A program made the translations under genes and the position numbers. Of a stretch of DNA of 64,000 nucleotides, positions 45,759-53,081 are shown piece after piece; the stretch's first letter is position 1; the number at the start of each line of letters is the position of its first letter. The notes under the pieces were generated by a model, which saw only the letters and a list, made by a program, of their open reading frames with translations, ran no database searches and was not told the origin of the DNA. Source of the DNA: Streptomyces chartreusis (lineage in GTDB: Bacteria > Actinomycetota > Actinomycetes > Streptomycetales > Streptomycetaceae); contig NZ_CP023689.1 of NCBI RefSeq assembly GCF_008704715.1, forward strand, positions 4,650,001 to 4,714,000, read 5' to 3'.

Positions 45759-46274
45759 TCAGACGGCTTCCTTGTTCGCCTTGGCCGCTTCCCCGGACTT
45801 GTGCACCGGCGGCAGAACGCTCCACGGGAAGTTGATCCACTCATCGGTGCGCTTCCACACGTACTCGCACTTCACGAGCGAGTGGGACTTCTCGTAGATC
45901 ACGGCGGACCGCACCTCGGCGACATGCTCGACGCAGAAGTCGTGGACGAGCTTGAGGGTCTTGCCGGTGTCGGCGACGTCGTCGGCGATCAGCACCTTCT
46001 TGTCGGTGAAGTCGATCGCGTTGGGCACGGGCGCGAGCATGACGGGCATCTCGAGCGTGGTCCCCACGCCCGTGTAGAACTCGACGTTCACCAGATGCAG
46101 GTTCTTGCAGTCGAGGGCGTAGGCGAGCCCGCCGGCGACGAAGACGCCGCCCCGGGCGATGCTGAGCACGATGTCCGGCTCGTACCCGTCGTCGGCGACG
46201 GCCTGCGCGAGCTCACGGATGGCGACGCCGAACCGCTCGTACGTCAGATTCTCGCGTGCCTGGCCGTCGCTCAT
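45759..46274 (-). CDS. Phosphoribosyltransferase (PRTase fold)
   Basis: A 171-residue protein (MSDGQARENLTYERFGVAIREL). The PRPP-binding loop VLIADDVADTGKTLKLV and IARGGVFVAGGLAYAL are the type I PRTase signatures, related to xanthine/hypoxanthine-type enzymes. It probably salvages a purine base. Its ATG overlaps the dcd stop codon (ATGA), so the two nucleotide-metabolism genes are cotranscribed. Confidence 0.9.
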   Translation of the reverse strand: MSDGQARENLTYERFGVAIRELAQAVADDGYEPDIVLSIARGGVFVAGGLAYALDCKNLHLVNVEFYTGVGTTLEMPVMLAPVPNAIDFTDKKVLIADDVADTGKTLKLVHDFCVEHVAEVRSAVIYEKSHSLVKCEYVWKRTDEWINFPWSVLPPVHKSGEAAKANKEAV

Positions 46275-46846
46275 ACCTGGGTCCGGTGGAAGTTCTGGAA
46301 GGACCGGGACGGGGTGGGCCCGCGCTGTCCCTGGTACCGGGATCCGTAGCGCTCGCTGCCGTACGGGAACTCGGCCGGCGAGGTCAGCCGGAACATGCAC
46401 AGCTGGCCGATCTTCATGCCGGGCCAGAGCTTGATCGGGAGCGTCGCGAGGTTGGACAGCTCCAGGGTGACGTGCCCGCTGAACCCCGGGTCGATGAACC
46501 CGGCGGTGGAGTGCGTGACGAGCCCGAGCCGCCCGAGCGACGACTTCCCCTCCAGCCGCGAGGCGAGATCGTCGGGAAGCGTGATGACCTCGTACGTCGA
46601 GGCGAGCACGAACTCCCCCGGGTGCAGGATGAACGGCTCGTCGCCGTCGGGCTCGACGAGCCGCGTCAGGTCCGCCTGCTCGATCGAGGGGTCGATGTGC
46701 GGGTACCGGTGGTTCTCGAACACCCGGAAGTACCGGTCGAGCCGTACGTCGATGCTGGACGGCTGCACCATGGTCTGGTCGTAGGGATCGATCCGTACCC
46801 GCCCGGCGTCGATCTCGGCCCGGATGTCCTTGTCTGAGAGAAGCAC
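46271..46846 (-). CDS. dcd: dCTP deaminase
   Basis: A 191-residue enzyme of the dUTPase/dCTP deaminase fold (MLLSDKDIRAEIDAGRVRI, GKSSLGRLGLVTHSTAGF, FSGHVTLELSNLATLPIKLWPG, QLCMFRLTSPAEFPYGS). It converts dCTP to dUTP; length and C-terminus (RYQGQRGPTPSRSFQNF) are normal. First gene of a two-gene unit. Confidence 0.95.
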   Translation of the reverse strand: MLLSDKDIRAEIDAGRVRIDPYDQTMVQPSSIDVRLDRYFRVFENHRYPHIDPSIEQADLTRLVEPDGDEPFILHPGEFVLASTYEVITLPDDLASRLEGKSSLGRLGLVTHSTAGFIDPGFSGHVTLELSNLATLPIKLWPGMKIGQLCMFRLTSPAEFPYGSERYGSRYQGQRGPTPSRSFQNFHRTQV

Positions 46847-46939
46847 GCCCCGAGGATACGCAAGGCGCGCGGGACGACGACAATCGCGCCGCCCGCGCGC
46901 CGGGCTGTCACTGCTGGTACTGCGTGTGCGTCCGCTGAG

Positions 46940-47098
46940 CTACTGCTTCTCCAGCTGCACCGGCACCACACTGCGGAGCCGGGCACAGCGGGGACATCGA
47001 ACGAGCCGGCCGGGGCCGAGGCGCTCGGCCTGCTGCATCGGGAACGAAGCGGTGCTGAACACGTGCCCATCGGCACAACGGACGACGGTGCGCTCCAT
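46940..47098 (-). CDS. 52-residue zinc-ribbon-like protein
   Basis: A short gene below usual size cut-offs. The ATG at 47098 is preceded by AGGACTTG, and the frame ends with TAG at 46940-46942. The protein starts MERTVVRCADGHVFST and ends VPVQLEKQ. RCADGH and RCPRCARLR supply one Cys-x4-His and one Cys-x2-Cys, a plausible zinc site. Similar short proteins are common in Streptomyces. Codon third positions are strongly G/C, as expected for a real gene. Confidence 0.65.
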   Translation of the reverse strand: MERTVVRCADGHVFSTASFPMQQAERLGPGRLVRCPRCARLRSVVPVQLEKQ

Positions 47099-47384
47099 CA
47101 AGTCCTAGAGTCCCTTCCCCAAGAGCCGCGTCTGGCTGCTGCCTGCCTGACGACGAGAGGCCACATTACGGGATCAAAGGGACGGCCCTCCAGGCGGCAC
47201 TCCGAGCCGGCGCGGACCCTCTCCGACGTCTCCACCGTACGCCCCAACTCCGGTGCCCCGCACCAGGATCCCACCCCTGAAACGCACTCAGGCCCCGCGG
47301 CTTCAGCGCCGGGGGCCGGTGATGAGGTACAGTGACCAGGCAATCGGACACCGGCTCCGGATCATGCCGAATCGGGCGTCTTAC

Positions 47385-47458
47385 GCGGGTGTAGTTTAAT
47401 GGTAGAACATCAGCTTCCCAAGCTGAGAGCGCGAGTTCGATTCTCGTCACCCGCTCCA
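47385..47458 (+). tRNA. tRNA-Gly (anticodon CCC)
   Basis: Full cloverleaf: acceptor GCGGGTG/CACCCGC, D-loop TTTAATGGTA, anticodon stem TCAGC/GCTGA with loop TTCCCAA (anticodon CCC), T-arm GCGAG-TTCGATT-CTCGT, discriminator T and encoded CCA. Its 3' part from the anticodon arm on is repeated at 52857 and 58506, so this gene is the attachment site of the accessory region that follows. Confidence 0.95.
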
Positions 47459-47635
47459 TTCGAACCCCCAGGTCAGTGACCCGGGGGTTGTTTGTTTTCG
47501 GTCGTCGCGGGCGTTGATCTCGCCGACATCGAGAACAACGGTCTCAATCATCCCGGGAAGCCCAGGGCTTACCCGAACAAGACGACGCGATCCGCAGGCC
47601 GCAGGACGAGTTACAACATTCTCTACTGATTCAAG
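47411..47635. repeat. Long attachment-site repeat, copy 1 (attL, with intact tRNA)
   Basis: 225 bp covering the tRNA-Gly 3' part, terminator and about 140 bases of flank to CTACTGATTCAAG. Copy 2 (52857-53081) differs at only a couple of bases. Beyond 47635, copies 1 and 2 stay similar for roughly 180 more bases, while copy 3 diverges. Confidence 0.92.
47463..47498 (+). terminator. tRNA-Gly terminator
   Basis: Inverted repeat AACCCCC...GGGGGTT with inner AGGTCA/TGACCC, followed by TTTGTTTT. It is copied in all three long direct repeats. Confidence 0.85.
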
Positions 47636-48103
47636 GCGGCTCGCTCCGCTCCCCGCGCGCGGCCCGGCCCCCGGCCGGGCCGCGCTCCTGTCTCCGCCCC
47701 GCTCCAGCCCGCCGGCGCCCGTGCCGCGCGCACAGCAATCAACCGCCTAAAGCCAGAGAAGGTGTACGTCGTGGCTGGGGCGGTCGGCTCCACGGCTTTA
47801 CGGAGCCACTTTGGCGCGAGCCTCGAAGATCATGGCCCCCACGTCGTGCTTTACCGGGCAGGTCCACAGACTGCCCGACGCGCCGGAAGCTTACGGGGCC
47901 ATGATCACTCGCGCCAAAGCAGCACCACCCCAAAGCCGCTCCACCGACCTGGCAGGGCTGACGTCTACTGTTCACGAGGCAGGCGATTCCTCTGCGACTT
48001 ATGCTCATACCACAGGCGCCCCTTCCAACACATATCTGAGCGACCACCAGGGAATCAATAATTAGCTAACATCTAAGACTGAACGGAAAGGATTTCGTGA
48101 CGC
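47636..48103. other. Non-coding left end of island module 1
   Basis: No gene supported. The first 175 bases match 53082-53265 (left end of module 2) at most positions. The match is interrupted by the palindromic insert at 47810-47918 and resumes briefly at CAAAGCCGCTCCACCGACC. The rest leads to the HIT gene and turns AT-richer near 48050. Confidence 0.7.
47810..47918. mobile_element. MITE-like palindromic insertion
   Basis: A 109-bp nested inverted repeat: outer arms TTTGGCGCGAG/CTCGCGCCAAA (47810-47820, 47908-47918), second arms GATCATGGCCCC/GGGGCCATGATC (47828-47839, 47895-47906), inner arms CGGGCAG/CTGCCCG (47855-47861, 47871-47877). The homologous left end at 53082-53290 runs from GAGCCAC directly to CAAAGCCGCT, so the palindrome and a few flanking bases are extra here. 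The four bases CCAC appear on both sides and might be a target duplication. Confidence 0.6.
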
Positions 48104-48541
48104 ATGAATAACGCCTTGAAGGAATGCGAATTCTGCAAGATCGCCGCAAAAATTAGCACTGCCGAGATAATTTACGAGACCGACTCTTGCCTGGCATTTT
48201 TCCCGCTTAATCCAGCGACCAAAGGGCACACTTTGGTAATCCCGAAGCAACATGTAACAGACTTCACAAGCGCGGACCTCGACACCTTCGCTGAGCTAAG
48301 CTCGACAGCCCTCAAAGTTGGCAGGAAGTTGCGAGGCGTCTACTCGCCTGACGGAATGAACCTGATCACATCCGCTGGCCGAGCAGCTAGTCAATCCGTC
48401 ATGCATCTCCACCTACATCTTGTGCCCAGATGGACGAACGACAAGATGGGGAAAATTTGGCCACCTAAACACAGTACTGATCCACAGGTCCTTTCGGGCT
48501 GGGCCGAAGAGTTTAGAAACTACAGGAAAATGGGGGGTTGA
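48104..48541 (+). CDS. HIT-family nucleotide hydrolase/transferase
   Basis: A 145-residue protein with the histidine triad H101-L-H103-L-H105 (MHLHLHLVPR), a Cys8-x2-Cys11 pair with H50 (QHVTDF) that could hold the structural zinc of this family, and the strand GHTLVIPKQHV. HIT enzymes cleave dinucleoside polyphosphates or nucleoside phosphoramidates. It is the first gene of island module 1 and has unusually AT-rich codons for this genome (for example GAG-ATA-ATT-TAC), indicating recent transfer. In this setting it may process a nucleotide made or released by the TIR proteins; that is inference. Confidence 0.88.
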   Translation: MNNALKECEFCKIAAKISTAEIIYETDSCLAFFPLNPATKGHTLVIPKQHVTDFTSADLDTFAELSSTALKVGRKLRGVYSPDGMNLITSAGRAASQSVMHLHLHLVPRWTNDKMGKIWPPKHSTDPQVLSGWAEEFRNYRKMGG

Positions 48542-48643
48542 GACAGAGAGGTCGACACGAGACCTATCTAAGACTTCTCCAATTAACACCCTCCCCCGCA
48601 AGGAGAGAGCACGTTCTTCAGGACTCCCGCAGGACCAAATAGG

Positions 48644-49141
48644 TCACCACTGCTTACGGATTTGGATCGCTTCTTCCACCCAAGTCTCAATGTTTTCAGA
48701 AATACTGGCGTACACTGACGTGCTGTTATAGCCAGCAGGGTCGTACGCACGCACTACTCGGTCGAACGCAACCTTGCCGTCGTTCAGAGTAAACCCGGCG
48801 AAGGGGTTCCTACCCTTACTGGTAGGGCGACGGTTCTGGTCTAGTAGCTGATGAATGTAGATTCCGACCACACCCTTGCCATCGCCCCACGCCTTTTTGA
48901 ACTCGTATTCAACCCACCGTCGGCCTGCCGTCTGGTTTCCAATTAGCACAATATCGCAGCTCTTTCCCGCCATCTGCTCATCGATCCAGCGCTGGATTGC
49001 TGTGTCCCCATTGCGAGCAACGTCTTCCCATTGATTGGACGTCAAGAGTGGCTGCCCCTCTACCCTGCCCATGTTTTTAACTGTCTGCACTCGCCAATTG
49101 TCGAGCTTGTATCGAAAACTGAAGAATACCTTGCGTGTCAT
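48644..49141 (-). CDS. TIR-like protein of the MTH538/DUF1863 (ThsB) type
   Basis: A 165-residue protein started at ATG 49141 (MTRKVFFSFRYKLDNWRV) with GGAGCGAAAT upstream. The signature FFSFRYK-DNWRV, GDTAIQRWIDEQMAGKSCDIVLIG, TAGRRWVEYEFKKAW and GVVGIYIHQLLDQ matches TIR-like proteins that include ThsB of Thoeris. E80 (WVEYE) is the candidate catalytic Glu. ThsB proteins make a cyclic ADP-ribose-type signal on phage infection; the usual ThsA effector is not adjacent. Codon use is AT-richer than the genome. Confidence 0.85.
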   Translation of the reverse strand: MTRKVFFSFRYKLDNWRVQTVKNMGRVEGQPLLTSNQWEDVARNGDTAIQRWIDEQMAGKSCDIVLIGNQTAGRRWVEYEFKKAWGDGKGVVGIYIHQLLDQNRRPTSKGRNPFAGFTLNDGKVAFDRVVRAYDPAGYNSTSVYASISENIETWVEEAIQIRKQW

Positions 49142-49309
49142 ATTTCGCTCCATTTCACTAACAGAGTAACTGTGGGTTATTCGAAGGGCAGGGTTGAGAT
49201 TATTATCCATCGCCCGACGGCTACAACACCATCTGATGCATCGTGGGCTACCCGCGGGCCATTGGGTTGGATATGAGTAACCCCCCTTTCTCATCGTTTC
49301 GTTTACGCG

Positions 49310-49660
49310 TCACGCCGTGTTCTTTCTGATCTCTTCAAGGGTCATACGCATCACCTCCTCCGCACTCACGCCCATCTGGTTAACCACGGTGGCGAGGAGG
49401 ACCGTAGCTACTCGCGCATGCGCGTGAGCGATATGAGCGGTGATGTCGGTAAGTTGATTCCAGCCTTTGACGGCCTGCCCCTCGTCCCCTCCTTCCATGC
49501 CGCTTCGGAACGTGGACTCTGCTGCGTCGAGCGCCTCCTTATAGGCGCTAGTTACCGCGCTGCCGGAGTGCCCGCCGCCGTCCTTGGCTAGGTTGTACAA
49601 ACCGAGCACAGCCCAGGCGGCTCGCTCATCGTACTCTTGAGATTTCGGGATACTCGACAT
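49310..49660 (-). CDS. Small helical protein of unknown function
   Basis: A 116-residue protein (MSSIPKSQEYDERAAWAVLGLYNLAK), ATG preceded by AAAAGGAGAAACGC. It is predicted all-helical with a Gly/Ser spacer (KDGGGHSGSAV) and a C-terminal helical pair (LTDITAHIAHAHARVATVLLAT, VSAEEVMRMTLEEIRKN). No family recognised. Same strand as the two TIR-related genes that flank it, so it may belong with them as regulator or partner. Confidence 0.7.
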   Translation of the reverse strand: MSSIPKSQEYDERAAWAVLGLYNLAKDGGGHSGSAVTSAYKEALDAAESTFRSGMEGGDEGQAVKGWNQLTDITAHIAHAHARVATVLLATVVNQMGVSAEEVMRMTLEEIRKNTA

Positions 49661-49776
49661 GCGTTTCTCCTTTTAAGGGATGACGGTGTAAGTTTCGCTG
49701 TAAGGGCTTTTCCAAATTCAAGACGCCCTAGTGTCCCTAGGACCGGGGTTGCACGAACGATTCCCCTGCATAACGC

Positions 49777-50661
49777 CTAACGCTTATCAGCTTCATCATT
49801 GTCTAGTTCGAGGGCGGCTCTCTGGATAGGGTCGATGAGTGACTCCTCCAACTGTGTAGCGTTGGTATACAGGATGAACTTTTTCGTCCCCACATCAAAC
49901 GGTATTTCAGTGTCTTTGCGTGCGGTCCTGATTGTATAAACCTTAGAGCCTCGTGCGATACCGGCTTCGTAGTATACGTTTGGGCTATTCAAGGTGAAAT
50001 CGGCGATCACTATATCAGCGGAGGTGATCATTTCTTCGATCTTTGCTGTTACCTCATAGTCCCCATGAACCTCATCAACTCGATCAATTCGACACTTAAT
50101 CCCACTCCTCCTTATCGCCCTTTTCATCGCGTGATAGTAGTCAACCAATGCCGGCTCTCTATCGACCTGAAACGACATGGCGACGAAGATTCTCCACTCC
50201 TTTCTCGTAGTTGCGTTTGATGGATGCGGCGCAGGATTGCTGGACACCCTCACAACGTGGTCATCGCGTCTCATATAAACGACGCCATCCACCGTCCGGA
50301 CAGGCTTGAAAGACTCTGGAACGTCTGGAACGCTAATGACCAGAACTATTCCGCCACCAATTAGGTACTCTCCGACGGAGAGCCGAGCCTGGCCGTGCAA
50401 TTCAGGGAAGATTGACTCCGCCACCTGATCCACGCGAGCTCGCGCACGGCTGCGAATCTTATCGGTGAGACCGAGAGGTCTCCCGGTCGGATCCACGCCG
50501 ACGAAGATCAGCCCTCCGCCACTGTTGGCCATCGCAGCAACATCTCGGGCCAGCTGTGACGTACTGGTGATATCTGTCTTGAATTCAATCGACTGAGACT
50601 CTCCTTCCTCAAGCATCCGCTGCAAGGATTGATAAGTAAAGTGCTGTGCACTTCTGTCCAT
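49777..50661 (-). CDS. AlbA_2 (Schlafen-type) domain fused to a TIR/deoxyribosyltransferase-like domain
   Basis: A 294-residue protein started at ATG 50661 (GAGGCTGGAAATC upstream); the ATG at 50697 has no binding site. Residues 10-140 are an AlbA_2 domain: ESQSIEFKTDI with E26-F27-K28, and ANSGGGLIFVGVDPTGRPLGL. Residues 154-290 form an alpha/beta domain: EWRIFVAMSF, then the block from S214 to G234 (ADIVIADFT and SPNVYYEAG, with E232). This is the pattern of nucleoside 2-deoxyribosyltransferase-like and TIR-like NAD-processing domains. It is divergent from a membrane protein 80 bases away. AlbA_2 would sense or bind nucleic acid and the C-terminal domain act on NAD or nucleotides, by inference. 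Confidence 0.78.
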   Translation of the reverse strand: MDRSAQHFTYQSLQRMLEEGESQSIEFKTDITSTSQLARDVAAMANSGGGLIFVGVDPTGRPLGLTDKIRSRARARVDQVAESIFPELHGQARLSVGEYLIGGGIVLVISVPDVPESFKPVRTVDGVVYMRRDDHVVRVSSNPAPHPSNATTRKEWRIFVAMSFQVDREPALVDYYHAMKRAIRRSGIKCRIDRVDEVHGDYEVTAKIEEMITSADIVIADFTLNSPNVYYEAGIARGSKVYTIRTARKDTEIPFDVGTKKFILYTNATQLEESLIDPIQRAALELDNDEADKR

Positions 50662-50741
50662 GATTTCCAGCCTCTGAATCTGTACTGAAGTCAACATTGT
50701 CTGCTACGGTTCGTACCGAATCACCGCCTGAGGAGATAAGC

Positions 50742-51170
50742 GTGACGGACGAAACGTCGCCGATCAGCGACCGGCAAGTAAAGCACCTTGAAATGATCCA
50801 AGCAATTGTCACACGTCTGGGAAACGGCTCTTTCCTAATCAAGGGTTGGACAATGACTCTAGCGGGTGCTTTCCTGGGCTTCGCGGTGAACCGTTCGAGT
50901 TGGAAAGTAGCGGCGGTAGCAGTTGTTCCCCTAGTGGGTTTCTGGATACTGGACAGTTACTATTTGCGGCAAGAGCGCTTGTTCCGTGCCCTATATGAAG
51001 CGGCACGGAAACCTGGCACGACCGTGGAACTCTTTTCAATGAACACCTCCCCTTACAGGAACACCATTAGGTGGCGGAAGGTTGTTATATCGCACACCAT
51101 GGTCAACTTCTATGGGTTGCTCGTCGTTGTAATGGCGGCAGTAGCGATCTGGTGGTACGTAAGACGTTGA
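50742..51170 (+). CDS. Three-helix membrane protein paired with the AlbA_2-TIR gene
   Basis: A 142-residue protein with GTG start at 50742 behind GAGGAG. A short helix (VKHLEMIQAIVTRLGNGS) leads to FLIKGWTMTLAGAFLGFAV (helix 1), WKVAAVAVVPLVGFWILDSYYL (helix 2), the amphipathic RQERLFRALYEAARK, and a C-terminal helix (MVNFYGLLVVVMAAVAIWWY). The combination GNGSFLIKGW ... FWILDSYYLRQERLFR is one I associate with a widespread uncharacterised bacterial family often found beside TIR- or deoxyribosyltransferase-like genes; this would need a search. It probably forms the membrane arm of a two-gene system. Confidence 0.72.
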   Translation: MTDETSPISDRQVKHLEMIQAIVTRLGNGSFLIKGWTMTLAGAFLGFAVNRSSWKVAAVAVVPLVGFWILDSYYLRQERLFRALYEAARKPGTTVELFSMNTSPYRNTIRWRKVVISHTMVNFYGLLVVVMAAVAIWWYVRR

Positions 51171-52106
51171 GCTTCCCCCCTCCCCAACCGCCGTAGAAAT
51201 CAAGTGAACCTGCGTCAGCATGGATGCATCCCTTCCTGCCTTTCGGTCGAGATGTTCCGTTGACTCATGATGCCGGTCCGTCCTCGGCTTATCCTGAAAA
51301 CGGCGCAATGTCTGCTCTCTGTTCGTGGAGTGCTTCGCGCCGTGACGCTGTAGGCGTGCCGGTGCAAAATATTCCGACTTACGCCATTTTGCTCGGGAAG
51401 CAGCGGAAGACCATCCATCTGCCCGCCAAGGGTCCGAAGGATTAGCCGCAGGTCGGCTCAGGAGTAGTCACTGACTGCCCACAGGTCCCATGAGTTGATG
51501 CCCCACCGCCGGCTGATCCGCAGAGGTCCGCCCTGAGGGAACCCCGCCCGAGTAGCCTCGGGACGAAGTGGTCATCACCCCAGGTCTCACCGCCACGCTT
51601 CCGCCAGCGCGGCTCGATCTGGTCTACGACATGGCAGCACGGCTGAGGCCGGTGGCGGGTGCGTCAAGGCACACGCGTGCATGATCGGTCGGCGCACCCC
51701 CCATCGTGGCTGACTGCCGTCGGCTGAGGCTCAGACACTCAAGGGCCCAGCTCTGCCAAGACCCGTTCGCAGCGAAGGGAGCGTGCCATTCACGTGCCAG
51801 ATCCTGCGGGGAACCACGGAACAGAGGGAAGTTGCTCAGGGTGCGACCAGGATGCCGACGCCACTCCGCCGCAGGTCAGCACACCAGTCGCCCTCAAGTA
51901 ACCCGAGCTTCCCAAGCTCATGGCCGTGCGGCCACGTCTCGGAGTGTGATTGGCCTGTCAGCTTTGCAGGCGGGACACTGACGGCCTCGCTCATGGTGAT
52001 AGGCGACCGGGCCGTACCGACCAGCGTCACCTGTTGACGTCCAGTCACCATGGCGTCGGTTCGTGGACTGAAGTTTCGAAGTTCCTCTCGCACACATGGG
52101 AGTGGC
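51171..52106. other. Non-coding distal end of island module 1 and junction
   Basis: About 940 bases without a gene I can support; short open frames here lack binding sites and family features. From about 51540 it is related to the sequence before the third long repeat (see the distal-end repeat entries) and ends in a 17-bp core of the attachment site at 51902-51918, after which the sequence is unrelated to the other left ends. Confidence 0.6.
51540..51918. repeat. Distal-end repeat, copy A, with short attachment core
   Basis: Imperfect match to 58165-58518. Shared pieces in order: CGGGACGAAG-N-GGTCATC, CTTCCGCC, GTCGG-TGAGGCTCAGACAC, GTGCCATTC-CGTGCCAGATC, CTGCGGGGA, CGACTCCGCCGCAGGTCAGC-like, and finally CCCGAGCTTCCCAAGCT (51902-51918), identical to 58502-58518. 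Confidence 0.75.
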
Positions 52107-52724
52107 GTGGATCAGGGGTGGGCAGCAGTCGTGGCGGCCGCCATGGGGCTCATAGGCGCTGTGGGCGGCGCTCTGGCAGGTGGTTACGCAGCGATTCGTG
52201 GAGCGCGCGAGGCTGCGGAGCGAGCAGCACAGGGGGCCCTTGCACAAGCCGAGCAACAAGCAAAGGATCAACACAGTCACTGGCTTCGGCAGGAGCGCCG
52301 AACCGTCTACCGGGAGTGTGTGCGGCAGTCTCATGCTTACGTTCGGGCCGTTGTGGACCTTCGGAGTGCGCTTCGCACATCAGATGCCCAAGGCACGGGG
52401 GCACTTCGCCAACAGTGCCTGGACACCTACAGACAGCTCTTCAACACCCAACTTGAAACATTGATGCTGTGTGGCCCACTTACGATGCGCGCGTCTGCGG
52501 CACTAGGTGACGGGTTCAGACTCGTGCATGAGTACTTGCGCCAAGACGTGGATCTTGACCCTGATCACATCAAGGAGCTCCTGGACGCTGCCGTGCCGCA
52601 CCTTGGCACTTTGAATGGCGCGATCGCAACTGAGCTACAGATCACCGATGGTGGACCTCGTTGGCCGGCGCAGGCCAGAGGTGAGGGTGTCACTGACACA
52701 CACGGTGCTTCGATCCGTCCATAG
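52107..52724 (+). CDS. Membrane-anchored coiled-coil protein of unknown function
   Basis: A 205-residue protein with GTG start at 52107 after GGGAG. An N-terminal Gly/Ala-rich transmembrane helix (WAAVVAAAMGLIGAVGGALAGGYAAI) is followed by a long coiled coil (GAREAAERAAQGALAQAEQQAKDQHSHWLRQERRTVYREC) and a helical C-terminal part. Short proteins of this type occur often in Streptomyces accessory regions. It is the only gene between the short core at 51902 and the second long repeat. Confidence 0.7.
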   Translation: MDQGWAAVVAAAMGLIGAVGGALAGGYAAIRGAREAAERAAQGALAQAEQQAKDQHSHWLRQERRTVYRECVRQSHAYVRAVVDLRSALRTSDAQGTGALRQQCLDTYRQLFNTQLETLMLCGPLTMRASAALGDGFRLVHEYLRQDVDLDPDHIKELLDAAVPHLGTLNGAIATELQITDGGPRWPAQARGEGVTDTHGASIRP

Positions 52725-52856
52725 CCGCTTCCGCACCACAAGCGCACCAGATCGAGCGGGGAACAGCGGGGAACGACGGTGAAAGCTGCAAAGGCCGACG
52801 GGACAGCGTCCAGAACGTTTGCCCAGGTCAGTGCCCAATCCGGCTTCAAATGATCG
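52725..52856. other. Distal end before the second long repeat
   Basis: No gene. It contains CCAGATCGAGCGGGGAACAGCGGGGAAC, written here as CCAGATC plus two GCGGGGAAC-type units, which resembles the same element in the two distal-end repeats (51.8 and 58.4 kb). It may be a recombinase arm site. Confidence 0.45.
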
Positions 52857-53081
52857 CAGCTTCCCAAGCTGAGAGCGCGAGTTCGATTCTCGTCACCCGC
52901 TCCATTCGAACCCCCAGGTCAGTGACCCGGGGGTTGTTTGTTTTCGGTCGTCGCGGGCGTTGATCTCGCCGACATCGAGAACAACGGTCTCAATCATCCC
53001 GGGAAGCCCAGGGCTTACCCGAACAAGACGACGCGATTCGCAGGCCGCAGGACGAGTTACAACATTCTCTACTGCTTCAAG
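52857..53081. repeat. Long attachment-site repeat, copy 2
   Basis: 225 bp, nearly identical to 47411-47635. The tRNA 5' half is absent (the preceding bases are TGATCG), so only the 3' 45 bases of the tRNA from the anticodon stem on are present, plus the terminator. Confidence 0.93.

Noticed and set aside
45602..45844. Extended start for the SseB-like protein
   Set aside because: The extra 81 residues are Arg/Gly-rich and lack a binding site; the ATG at 45601 begins the conserved part.
51224..51445. A 73-codon plus-strand frame in the distal end of module 1
   Set aside because: No binding site, no codon bias and no recognisable features.
52857..52902. Second and third tRNA-Gly genes (also at 58506)
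   Set aside because: Only the 3' part from the anticodon stem is present. Without the acceptor 5' strand and D-arm they cannot be tRNAs; they are attachment-site remnants.
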